Shown piece by piece: positions 7,207-14,395 of a DNA stretch of 36,453 nucleotides. Under the pieces are notes generated by a model, which ran no database searches, was not told the origin of the DNA, and saw nothing but the letters and a program-made list of their open reading frames with translations. The DNA comes from Candidatus Thermochlorobacter aerophilus (GTDB lineage: Bacteria > Bacteroidota > Chlorobiia > Chlorobiales > Thermochlorobacteraceae). The DNA lies in assembly GCA_002794105.1 (NCBI GenBank), contig PHFL01000002.1, positions 2,478 to 38,930 of the forward strand. The letters run 5' to 3'. Made by a program: the position numbers and the translations under genes. Position 1 is the first letter of the stretch; each line of letters starts with the position of its first letter.

Positions 7207-8742
7207 ATGCCTGAATACACCGAACGTACATCTGAAACGGTTTCTTCGCCTGCGTCGGAATCTCCGCTTGGTGAGGTTGGCGCACCTTCGTCGCCTTATG
7301 CGCACATCAAGCCGTCGCCTCTCGATAGCTTGATTGCAGGTCTTGGACTGCTGCGCTTAGGCAAAACCTTTTCAGGCGTGCTGCTCATGGGCGCGGCGAT
7401 TATCTTTTTATCTGTCATTTTTTTCCGATTTGAACTATTTGTTGGTGGCTTAAAATCCTTCTTCTTATCGCTTCTGCTGCTTGGGGTGTCTTTGCCCGAC
7501 TTTGTTGATGTGTTCACGGCAGATGTAATTGAGTTTTGGATTGGCTCCTTGTATCTCGTCTTCGGCGTGGTATTTGTTTATGTGTTTGCGCATCGGCAAT
7601 ACAAACAGATTCTGGCTGCAGGTCACACTGCTCGCCGCAGTTTGAGTCTGTGGCAACTGGCATGGCGTGCTTTTCGCAAACGAACGGTTGCCGTGGTTGC
7701 ATTAGTCATTGTCGGCGTGCTTTACTCCACAGCATTACTGGCACCCTTCCTTGCGCCCTACGAACCCAACGACCAGCAAGATTTTACCGTAACGGCATTT
7801 CGTCCGCCACTCTCGACCTTGACGGCACTCAAACTCAAAGCCCAGAAGTCTTTTTCAATTCCTTTGCGTCAGGATAGCACTTTTACGGCAAAGTTGGTCA
7901 ATGCACTTATTGAGCAAAATTGGTGGCTACGCCTGCGCGGCGAAACCGAACAAAAGGTGTTTGTAACATCCTTTGACATCGTGGGCGATACGGTTATTCT
8001 TAAGCAGGATTTTCGCACGCGTCAGCTTATGCGCCACGACTTAGCCGATGGCGACTTTGTGCTCAAAAAGTTTTATCTGCTCGGCACAGACCAATACGGG
8101 CGCGATATTTTTAGCCGTGTCATTTATGGCTCTCGCATTTCGCTTTCAATTGGTTTTTTGGTGGTGTTTATTTCCATCACGATTGGCACCGTGCTTGGCA
8201 TTACGGCAGGCTATTTCGGCGGAGTGATTGATAACCTCATCATGCGCACAGTGGATGTGCTGATTGCCTTCCCACGCATTTTTTTGATTTTGATAGTCAT
8301 TGCGCTCTTTGGCAACTCCATTTTTCTCGTGGTGCTGACCATTTCGCTGACGGGCTGGATGAATGTCTCTCGCATTGTGCGCAGTCAGGCACTTTCGCTC
8401 AAGGAGCAAGATTTTGTGCAAGCCTGCAAAGCATTAGGTTTTTCAGATTTGCGCATCATTTTTTTCCACCTCATTCCTAATGCGCTCACGCCAGTTATTG
8501 TTGCCGCCACGCTTAGCATTGGCAACATCATCTTGGTTGAGGCGGCTTTATCGTTTCTTGGCTTAGGGGTGCAACCACCGACGCCCAGCTGGGGCAACAT
8601 CATCAGCGAAGGGCGCGACAACCTGCTCAATCACTGGTGGATTTCAACTTTTCCCGGTCTTGCTATCGTGCTGACAGTCGTGTGTTTTAACCTCGTCGGC
8701 GATGGCGTGCGAGATGCTTTAGACCCGCGCCAGCGCGACTAA
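7207..8742 (+). CDS. ABC transporter permease, DppC/OppC type, enlarged
   Basis: Inner-membrane permease of the peptide/nickel importer class. The C-terminal half is canonical: LLGTDQYGRDIFSRVIYGSR, the transmembrane BPD domain, and the EAA loop QACKALGFSDLRIIFFHLIPNA that docks the ATPase, ending VGDGVRDALDPR. With the ATG at 7207 it has 511 residues against about 300 for DppC. The extra length comes from about 140 N-terminal residues with roughly three added hydrophobic segments, and an insertion of about 85-90 residues in the periplasmic loop after AKAPF-like LLAPFLAPYEP. An ATG at 7135 would add 24 residues but would collide with the divergent M16 promoter region. No binding protein, partner permease or ATPase gene is adjacent, so partners must lie elsewhere. 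Confidence 0.9.
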   Translation: MPEYTERTSETVSSPASESPLGEVGAPSSPYAHIKPSPLDSLIAGLGLLRLGKTFSGVLLMGAAIIFLSVIFFRFELFVGGLKSFFLSLLLLGVSLPDFVDVFTADVIEFWIGSLYLVFGVVFVYVFAHRQYKQILAAGHTARRSLSLWQLAWRAFRKRTVAVVALVIVGVLYSTALLAPFLAPYEPNDQQDFTVTAFRPPLSTLTALKLKAQKSFSIPLRQDSTFTAKLVNALIEQNWWLRLRGETEQKVFVTSFDIVGDTVILKQDFRTRQLMRHDLADGDFVLKKFYLLGTDQYGRDIFSRVIYGSRISLSIGFLVVFISITIGTVLGITAGYFGGVIDNLIMRTVDVLIAFPRIFLILIVIALFGNSIFLVVLTISLTGWMNVSRIVRSQALSLKEQDFVQACKALGFSDLRIIFFHLIPNALTPVIVAATLSIGNIILVEAALSFLGLGVQPPTPSWGNIISEGRDNLLNHWWISTFPGLAIVLTVVCFNLVGDGVRDALDPRQRD

Positions 8743-8766
8743 TACCTTAAAAATTAAACCACCCAT

Positions 8767-8788
8767 TTTATTACCAAGCGGTAATAAA
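8767..8788. terminator. 22-bp palindrome after the permease gene
   Basis: TTTATTACC (8767-8775) and GGTAATAAA (8780-8788) form a perfect 9-bp stem with loop AAGC, 24 bases after the permease stop. The stem is A+T-rich and no T run follows, so it could be a weak terminator or a protein-binding site. Confidence 0.45.
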
Positions 8789-8813
8789 GCTCTCTTCACG
8801 CATGTCCGATTTT

Positions 8814-8862
8814 GTCTCGGTCGAGACTGCATAAATATGCAAAAATCTGCGTTTTTATGCAG
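8814..8862. promoter_or_regulatory. Cluster of palindromes upstream of the Coq4-like gene
   Basis: Three overlapping inverted repeats: GTCTCG-GT-CGAGAC (8814-8827); TGCATA-AA-TATGCA (8828-8841); and CTGCATAAA (8827-8835) paired with TTTATGCAG (8854-8862). TGCA-type half-sites recur. The position, 150-195 bases upstream of the next start codon and before a possible promoter, fits operator sites for a dimeric regulator. Which regulator cannot be told. Confidence 0.4.
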
Positions 8863-8977
8863 AAAAAGGGCATTTTTGAAATTTTCTTGACTATACCTCG
8901 CCTGTTTTAGCTTCGTGTGCATTTGAAAATCTCGCTTCATTTTCATAAGTTTGTCTTCGTGCAAGGCACAAAAATCT

Positions 8978-9004
8978 TAAATTTGCCTTAATTTCTAAGG
9001 AGGG
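8978..9004 (+). promoter_or_regulatory. Possible -7 element and strong ribosome binding site
   Basis: TAAATTTG (8978-8985) matches the Bacteroidetes-type -7 consensus TAnnTTTG. A TTTG at 8950-8953 could be the -33 element, though the 24-base spacing is long. AAGGAGGG (8997-9004), four bases before the ATG at 9009, is an unusually strong Shine-Dalgarno sequence for this window, where most genes have none that is obvious. Confidence 0.45.
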
Positions 9005-9008
9005 CATC

Positions 9009-9635
9009 ATGCATTGGATGGAATGGAATCCCGGCTTGAATAACGACACGCTGACCTTGCGCGAAGTCTATGACTCACTTCCCGGATACTCGCAGAGCGA
9101 AATCAATTGGTTAGTCAAGATGTTAGAAAATCCAAAAAGCCCAATTGCGCTTACTGGCGCGATTGACCTTTTTGGGCACGATTGCGTCCATGTCCTTTTG
9201 GGTAGAGGTTTGCTGGCTCAAGATGAAGCCTTCGTCATCGGCTTTACGATGGGCACTAGCAAGCGACTTTCTTCATGGCAGCGCAACTTCTTCAAGTTTG
9301 CTACACAGCATCTTTATCCCAAAGAATATCGCTTTGATGACAACGATTTGAAGGTTTTCGATTTAGGCGTCGAGTGCGGCATCAAATCGCCGTGCAAAGA
9401 AATCTACAAGATTGATTTTCGTCCCTTGCTTGACTTGCCTTTGGGCGAAGTGCGCGCCCGAGTCGGTATTGACAAGCAGCTCTTGCTTGAGGCATATGAA
9501 ATTGAGCGCTGGTTTGTGCCGCAAAGCCCGGTCAGCCGCCGCTTACCTGTGCGGCATATTTCCAACAAACCTGCATCGAGCGAACCAGCCAGTCCCACGA
9601 CCGTTCGTGATGGGCTTTCTGTTGGCATTGGCTAA
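9009..9635 (+). CDS. Coq4-like protein with HDxxHx11E metal motif
   Basis: 208-residue soluble protein with no signal peptide. Residues 57-61 read HDCVH and Glu73 follows exactly eleven residues after the second His, which gives the HDxxHx11E zinc-ligand pattern described for Coq4 of ubiquinone biosynthesis. The surrounding sequence (AIDLFGHDCVHVLLGRGLL, then EAFVIGFTMGTS) is helical, as in that fold. Residues about 175-208 are a low-complexity Pro/Ser tail. The start is set by a strong Shine-Dalgarno sequence. It is monocistronic, with palindromes upstream and a clear terminator downstream. What it does here is unknown; ubiquinone is not expected in Chlorobi-type organisms, so another lipid or quinone role, or an unrelated one, is possible. 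Confidence 0.7.
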   Translation: MHWMEWNPGLNNDTLTLREVYDSLPGYSQSEINWLVKMLENPKSPIALTGAIDLFGHDCVHVLLGRGLLAQDEAFVIGFTMGTSKRLSSWQRNFFKFATQHLYPKEYRFDDNDLKVFDLGVECGIKSPCKEIYKIDFRPLLDLPLGEVRARVGIDKQLLLEAYEIERWFVPQSPVSRRLPVRHISNKPASSEPASPTTVRDGLSVGIG

Positions 9636-9641
9636 TTGCTG

Positions 9642-9688
9642 AAGGCTTGTGCGTGGCAGTTACTGTGATGCTTTGCACGAGCCTTTTT
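9642..9688 (+). terminator. Rho-independent terminator of the Coq4-like gene
   Basis: AAGGCTTGTGC (9642-9652) pairs with GCACGAGCCTT (9675-9685), an 11-bp stem with one G-T pair and a 22-base loop. It runs into TTTTT (9684-9688), seven bases after the stop codon. Confidence 0.75.
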
Positions 9689-9749
9689 CATTTTGGATTC
9701 TTGCTTGTCTGACTTCCTTTGCATCAGGCACGATGCATCATGCAGTTGC

Positions 9750-11219
9750 CTACACTGTCTGCGGCTTGAATAGCCATGAGCTTACCTGCGCTACAAGTAG
9801 CGTTGTTGCCAGTCCAATGATGGTGTAGAGTGTCCATGCAATGGAGGTTTGCGTGATAATCAGTGTCATGACGGCGATGCTGGTGAGAAATCCTATCATT
9901 GCCGCGTGGCTTTCGATGCGCTCAAAGAAAAGGCAGAGGAAAAAGACGCCCAGCAATCCCCCGTAGGTGAAAGATGCCACGCTTAATGCAATTTCTACCA
10001 CTGACCGACTTAGTCCAAGATAGGCGATAGCTGACAGCGTCAGCACGATTGACCAAATCAGGCTGATGAGCTTGGAGAGTTTGAGTTTTTCTTCAGGCGT
10101 GGCACGCTTGCCGCGTGCCGTGGCAGCGTAGAGGTCAAAGACGGTTGAACTTGCAATCGCATTGATAGAGCTTGAGAGCGTCGACATTGCCGCCGAGAGC
10201 ATTGCCGCCACAACCAAACCAGCTATGCCACTTGGTAAGCCCGAGACGATAAATTTTGGGAACACTTCATCGCCTCGCATGGCTATACCGTTGTAGAACG
10301 CATGGAGCAATACACCAATGAGCAGAAACAGGGCAAATTGTCCAAGCACGATAATTCCGCTGGCGATAATTGCTTTTTGACTACTACGCAGTTCTTTCGT
10401 TGCAAATAGCCGCTGCACGATGATGTAATCTGCACCATGCGATGCCATAGAGAGTGCCGCCCCACCAATCAGCGCCCAGAAGAACTGGTATGGCGACGAC
10501 CACAGATTTTGCCAACTGAAGTTAAAGACGGCGAACTTACCTTGCTTGTAGGCTTCTGAGAGCGCCTCCATTGGCGCTGGCAGTTTTTCGCTGATAAGCA
10601 CCACGGCGACGATGCCGCCCAGAATGTAGATGCAAAGCTGTACCAAGTCGGTCCAGATGACGGCGCGCACGCCGCCAAACTGCACATAGATGAGGGTTGC
10701 TGCGGCAATGACTAAAATGGCACCAGCGTACAGCATTGGCTCCGACGCCTCTGAAAACAGTTGATAGCCACGAAAGATGGCGACCAGCGGGATAGCAGTG
10801 GCGTAGAGCCTCACTCCATCCGCAAAGATGCGCGTGATGATGAAGACCACTGATGCTGTGCGGCGTAGTTTCAAGCCGAAGCGGCTCTCGAGCAAGGCAT
10901 AGACCGTTGTCAAACTTCCCTGATAGTAGCGTGGCAGCAGGAAGTAGGCAACGCCCACTCGCCCAACGATGTAGCCCAGCGCCAATTGCAAAAAATTAAA
11001 ATTGCCGCTGTAGGCAATCCCCGGCACAGAAATAAAGGTCAGTGACGATGTTTCTGTGGCAACAATAGAGAGTGCTACAACCAACCAATGAATTTTTTTC
11101 TCGGATAGAAAATAATCCTGCGCAGAATTTTGCTTTCCACCCTTGAATAGTCCGAATATGACGATGCCGATGAGGTAGAGCCCCACGACCGTCCAATCCA
11201 GCGCTGAAAATAGGGTCAT
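9750..11219 (-). CDS. Sodium:solute symporter (SSS/SLC5 family)
   Basis: 489-residue integral inner-membrane protein with about 13 hydrophobic segments across the whole length. The N-terminal part is typical of the SSS family: DWTVVGLYLIGIVIFGLF, then the AQDYFLSEKKIHW loop and ALSIVATETSSLTFISVPG, which contains the residues that shape the Na+ and substrate sites. The family couples Na+ entry to uptake of sugars, amino acids, carboxylates or similar solutes; the substrate cannot be named from sequence. The ATG at 11219 directly abuts the stop codon of the upstream STAS gene, so translation is probably coupled. It is the last gene of the five-gene minus-strand run. Confidence 0.92.
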   Translation of the reverse strand: MTLFSALDWTVVGLYLIGIVIFGLFKGGKQNSAQDYFLSEKKIHWLVVALSIVATETSSLTFISVPGIAYSGNFNFLQLALGYIVGRVGVAYFLLPRYYQGSLTTVYALLESRFGLKLRRTASVVFIITRIFADGVRLYATAIPLVAIFRGYQLFSEASEPMLYAGAILVIAAATLIYVQFGGVRAVIWTDLVQLCIYILGGIVAVVLISEKLPAPMEALSEAYKQGKFAVFNFSWQNLWSSPYQFFWALIGGAALSMASHGADYIIVQRLFATKELRSSQKAIIASGIIVLGQFALFLLIGVLLHAFYNGIAMRGDEVFPKFIVSGLPSGIAGLVVAAMLSAAMSTLSSSINAIASSTVFDLYAATARGKRATPEEKLKLSKLISLIWSIVLTLSAIAYLGLSRSVVEIALSVASFTYGGLLGVFFLCLFFERIESHAAMIGFLTSIAVMTLIITQTSIAWTLYTIIGLATTLLVAQVSSWLFKPQTV

Positions 11220-11918
11220 TTACGCTTTGGATTTTTTCTTGCTTTTTGCTTTTGCTGTCGCAGATTTGGTGGAGCCTGCCTTTTTCGTTTTGCTTTCCGT
11301 GTTTTTGCGTGATTTGGTCGTGCTTTTGGTCTTCGTTGTCGAGCGCTTTGTTTTCTTTTTCTTTTCCTTTTGCTTTGGCTCGTCTTCTGCCGAGAGCTCT
11401 AAATCCTCTATCTCTTCCAGGTCAAGGTTCAGTTCATCAAGGGTTTCTTCATCAAGTTCTGGAATTTCGTCCAAGAGGTTTTCGCTTTCGTCTAAGTCTA
11501 CAGCGGGTGCAGGCTTGGAAGATTTTGATGTCTTTTCAGGTTCATCCTCGTCGGCATCCTCATCGTCTGTTTCGACTGTTTCGAGATTGTTCAGCACGTC
11601 TCGAATGGAGTCAAAGATGTAGAGTTGCTTATCCAGTTGGGTCATCTTTAGCAAGTCATAGACTTGCTCATTTACACCAACAATTGCGGCAAAACCGTCA
11701 TGTGCCAAGGTGTTGCGGTGGGCAAGCAGTAAGGCTCCAATGCCACTGGAATCGATAGCTTGCACTTGGGATAGGTCAATTACGAGATATTTTTCGCCCT
11801 CGCCTTCAATCAATATCACTAGCTTAGATTTCAGATGAGGAGCAATGGCAGCATCCAGACGTTTTTCCTGCAACTTCAGAATAGTGAGCCCCTTTTTGTG
11901 TTCAATCGTCAGTTTCAT
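11220..11918 (-). CDS. STAS-domain protein with acidic region and histone-like basic tail
   Basis: 232 residues from the ATG at 11918; an upstream TTG at 11942 is less likely. Residues 1-113 are a STAS domain of the anti-sigma-factor-antagonist type, with the phosphorylation-loop motif VQAIDSSGIGALLL (Ser57/Ser58 after Asp56). Residues about 115-180 are extremely acidic (long runs of Asp/Glu with Leu). Residues 181-232 are rich in Lys, Ser, Thr and Ala (KKAGSTKSATAKAKSKKKSK) like histone H1/HU-tail repeats. Such a tail is not part of usual SpoIIAA/RsbV proteins, which have about 110 residues. The basic end may bind nucleic acid and the acidic part may mask it (an inference). No anti-sigma kinase or sigma gene is adjacent. 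The gene ends exactly at the symporter start. Confidence 0.85.
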   Translation of the reverse strand: MKLTIEHKKGLTILKLQEKRLDAAIAPHLKSKLVILIEGEGEKYLVIDLSQVQAIDSSGIGALLLAHRNTLAHDGFAAIVGVNEQVYDLLKMTQLDKQLYIFDSIRDVLNNLETVETDDEDADEDEPEKTSKSSKPAPAVDLDESENLLDEIPELDEETLDELNLDLEEIEDLELSAEDEPKQKEKKKKTKRSTTKTKSTTKSRKNTESKTKKAGSTKSATAKAKSKKKSKA

Positions 11919-11945
11919 TGATAGAGTCAGGTGTGTTCGCAAGAT

Positions 11946-12890
11946 TCAGCGAGTGAATATAGAAATAACTCTTTGCAGCGCAAATGCAATATCTTGCTCG
12001 GTTTGGGGCGCTTCTATCCAAGTCAGTTTGAATTTGTTTCTGAAAAAGGTCAGTTGCCGTTTGGCATAATTTCGTGTATGTTGCTGAATGCGTGCCACGG
12101 TTTCGCTTAGTGTGTACTTGCCACGAAAATACTCGAAGAGTTCTCTGTAGCCTACGGTCTGCAGTGCATTAATCTTTTCATAGTCATGCTGTTCTCCGAA
12201 TCGTTCATATAGCATCTTTGCTTCTTCCAAGAAACCTTCCTGCATCATTTTTTCTACGCGTCGGTTGATACGCTCATAGAGCTTTTCACGTGGCATTTCT
12301 AAGCCGACCATCACGACCTCAAATGGCGGCGGCAGCATTTCTTGTTTGAGTTCTGAAACCTTTTGTCCTGTAATTTCAATAATCTCCAGACTTCGGACCA
12401 GTCGTTGGGTTTTTGTCGGGTCTAGGGTTTGGGCTTGAGCCTCATCGAGCGCTTTCAGACGGGCATAGAGGGTTTCTTTGCCTAGCTCTGCCAGCTCCTG
12501 ATATAGGCGCTTGCGAATGGCAGGGTCGCCCTTAGGCAGGGGAGAAAACCCTCTGACAAGACCTTGCACATAGAGCGTAGAGCCACCAACCACGAGTGGG
12601 ATTTTGCCTCGCTCGAAAATTTTCGCAATGCGCTCTCGTGCTTCACTCATGAATATTCCGGCATCATATGGCGCTGGCAAAGACAGTTCATTGATGAAGT
12701 GATGTGGCACGCGTGCCAGCTCTTGCGGTGAGGGTTTTGCTGTGCCAATTGTCAGTTCGCGGTAAATTTGCCGTGAGTCTGCAGAGATAATTTCTGCATT
12801 CAGTTGTTCTGCTAAAGGTATAGCCAAAGCGGTCTTGCCAGATGCCGTCGGACCGACCAACACCAACACTTTCTTCGGAGGCGTTTGCAC
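11946..12890 (-). CDS. miaA: tRNA dimethylallyltransferase
   Basis: Transfers the dimethylallyl group of DMAPP to N6 of A37 in tRNAs that read UNN codons. 314 residues, the usual length. The P-loop GPTASGKT is at 13-20, followed by ISADSRQIYREL, the conserved IGTAKPS segment, HHFINE, and VVGGSTLYVQGL. The C-terminal half carries the tRNA-binding helical insertion and ends with QLTFFRNKFKLTWIEA, typical of MiaA (RQLTWFR-type motif). It starts 12 bases after the thioredoxin-like gene and ends 27 bases before the STAS start, so it is inside the same operon. Confidence 0.96.
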   Translation of the reverse strand: MQTPPKKVLVLVGPTASGKTALAIPLAEQLNAEIISADSRQIYRELTIGTAKPSPQELARVPHHFINELSLPAPYDAGIFMSEARERIAKIFERGKIPLVVGGSTLYVQGLVRGFSPLPKGDPAIRKRLYQELAELGKETLYARLKALDEAQAQTLDPTKTQRLVRSLEIIEITGQKVSELKQEMLPPPFEVVMVGLEMPREKLYERINRRVEKMMQEGFLEEAKMLYERFGEQHDYEKINALQTVGYRELFEYFRGKYTLSETVARIQQHTRNYAKRQLTFFRNKFKLTWIEAPQTEQDIAFALQRVISIFTR

Positions 12891-12902
12891 GGCACAACTT
12901 GA

Positions 12903-13451
12903 CTATTTTGACAGCAATTGCTCCAAATCTTTTTCCCAACTTAGCATCGGGACTTCGACGATTCTGCCAATTTCTTTGCCGCCTTTGAGCACAATTAGTG
13001 TCGGCACTCGCTTGATTTGAAATTTTTCCGCCATGCCCGTCTGCTCGCGCTTTTTGCGATCGACGCCATAGAGCGTGGCACGCTGCGGCTCAATTTTAGC
13101 GGCACGAAATACCTTGTAAATTTTTGGAAGACCATCTCGGCTGTCTCCGCACCAGCTTGCTCCAAACACCAAGAAGGTGATTTCTGGATTTGCAGCCAGT
13201 GTGGTAAGGCGCTGTATGGCAGCACTATCGGGCACATAGTCACTTGCGCTGTAATCGTCCCATTTGGCTTCTTTTTGCCAGTCTTCCCATGAGCATTGTC
13301 CTAGCACCATATCGGGCGCAGGCTCGTTACGACTGGCACTTATGTTGGTCGTGGTACAGGCTTGTGTTTCCAGTAGCCCTATCAGTGCAAGTAGGATTGC
13401 AATGCACTTAGAGATACTCTTTTCCCCAAAGAAATTTTTGGCGCAGCACAT
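12903..13451 (-). CDS. Exported thioredoxin-fold protein with CxxS site
   Basis: 182 residues from the ATG at 13451. A hydrophobic N-terminal segment (CIAILLALIGLLETQAC) looks like a signal peptide, possibly a lipoprotein signal with Cys32 as the modified residue, though TQAC is a weak lipobox. The thioredoxin fold is clear: VFGASWCGDSRDGLPK with Cys101, and the cis-proline loop RVPTLIVLKGGKEIGRIVE. The second active-site cysteine is Ser104, so a classical disulfide exchange cannot take place and the protein would act as a monothiol or non-redox member. The open frame extends up to 13493, but that part overlaps the end of nadK. The 44-base overlap with nadK from 13451 suggests coupling. Periplasmic role unknown. 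Confidence 0.85.
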   Translation of the reverse strand: MCCAKNFFGEKSISKCIAILLALIGLLETQACTTTNISASRNEPAPDMVLGQCSWEDWQKEAKWDDYSASDYVPDSAAIQRLTTLAANPEITFLVFGASWCGDSRDGLPKIYKVFRAAKIEPQRATLYGVDRKKREQTGMAEKFQIKRVPTLIVLKGGKEIGRIVEVPMLSWEKDLEQLLSK

Positions 13452-14259
13452 CGTAGTAGTTGCGTTTTTCATTGGCAATAATGCTGATACCAATGTCAGA
13501 CTTTCGAATTCGTACTCGTGCTTGCGTGGTCAGTTTCAATTGCTGACTACCGTCACAATTTAGTATGAAACCTTCATCGGGCGTTTCTACCGATAGCTCA
13601 ATTTGCTTTTCTTCGCTGACGACGAATTGGGCGCACAGTCAGCATGTGTGGGCAGATTGGTGTGATGACAAACACTTCTGGATTTTGGCACAATAAATAG
13701 GACCGCCCGCTGACATGGAATAGGCTGTTGAACCTGTTGAGGTCGAGACAATCAGTCCATCAGCACGATAATCACTGACAAGATGGTTATCAATACGCAG
13801 TGTGATGGTGGGAATGCGCGGATAGCCCCCTCGCTCGACAATGACATCGTTTAGGGCTCGCAACACCTTCTTTTTCTTGCCTATGCTGACGGTCGCTTCA
13901 AGCTGGGTACGTATCTCCAGCGTGTAATTTTTTTTCAAAATGCGCTCAATAGCAGGGTACATCTCTTCGACGGTAAACTCTGCCAGAAAGCCTAACCGTC
14001 CCAGATTGATACCCAGAATTGGCTTTGAGTTGGCATAATGCGCCAGACGCAAGAGCGTGCCATCGCCACCAAGTGAGAGCAACACGTCGCTTTCTTTGCC
14101 TAACGCTTCCAGACTGCACCGACGCTTCTCGCCCAAAATCTTGGCGGCTGTTTTTTCTACCACAAAGTCAATCTGGCGCTCCTTAAACCACTGAATGAGC
14201 GCCTCAGAGATACTCAGCGCATCGGGGCGCTGGATATTGATACTCAAGCCGAATATCAT
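13408..14259 (-). pseudogene. nadK: NAD kinase gene with three single-base insertions
   Basis: NAD kinase makes NADP+ from NAD+. The first part is intact: LLSLGGDGTLLRLAHY (the GGDGT motif), NLGRLGFLAEF, LNDVIVERGG, and SADGLIV-like RADGLIVSTSTGSTAYSMSAGGPI. The frame then breaks. Removing one T at 13695-13697, one base at 13679 and one near 13624 (plus-strand positions) restores a continuous match: [20 protein letters not shown], then MLTVRPIVVSEEKQIELSVE, a strand-rich stretch containing FILNCDGSQ, and NYYDVLRQKFLWGKEYL before a TAA at 13408-13410. The net change is three bases, giving 282 residues, the normal length. As written, translation stops at a TGA at 13639-13641. NAD kinase is usually essential, so sequence or assembly error is more likely than real loss. 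The gene heads the minus-strand operon. Confidence 0.88.
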
Positions 14260-14276
14260 TCGTAAAGTTTTAGCCG

Positions 14277-14284
14277 CAAATATA
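14277..14284 (-). promoter_or_regulatory. Possible -7 promoter element of nadK operon
   Basis: On the minus strand the sequence reads TATATTTG, matching TAnnTTTG, with its end 17 bases upstream of the nadK ATG. No convincing -33 element is seen at the usual distance. The region lies between divergent nadK and the ABC ATPase gene. Confidence 0.35.
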
Positions 14285-14395
14285 CAGGGATTTTTACAAG
14301 TCAGACTAACGGTTTTTAGCTTGCCGCATGCACGGCAAGTATGGATGCTCTTTCAAAGTTTACAACATCTGTTTAACTTGTCTCAACACTCTACT

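Noticed and set aside
11943..11993. The STAS reading frame continued upstream to a TTG at 11942.
   Set aside because: The eight added residues are not conserved STAS sequence and an ATG in the right place exists at 11918.
13408..13740. Programmed ribosomal frameshifting as explanation for nadK.
   Set aside because: Three separate shifts would be required within about 75 bases, and no classic slippery sequence plus pseudoknot is evident. Sequence error is simpler.
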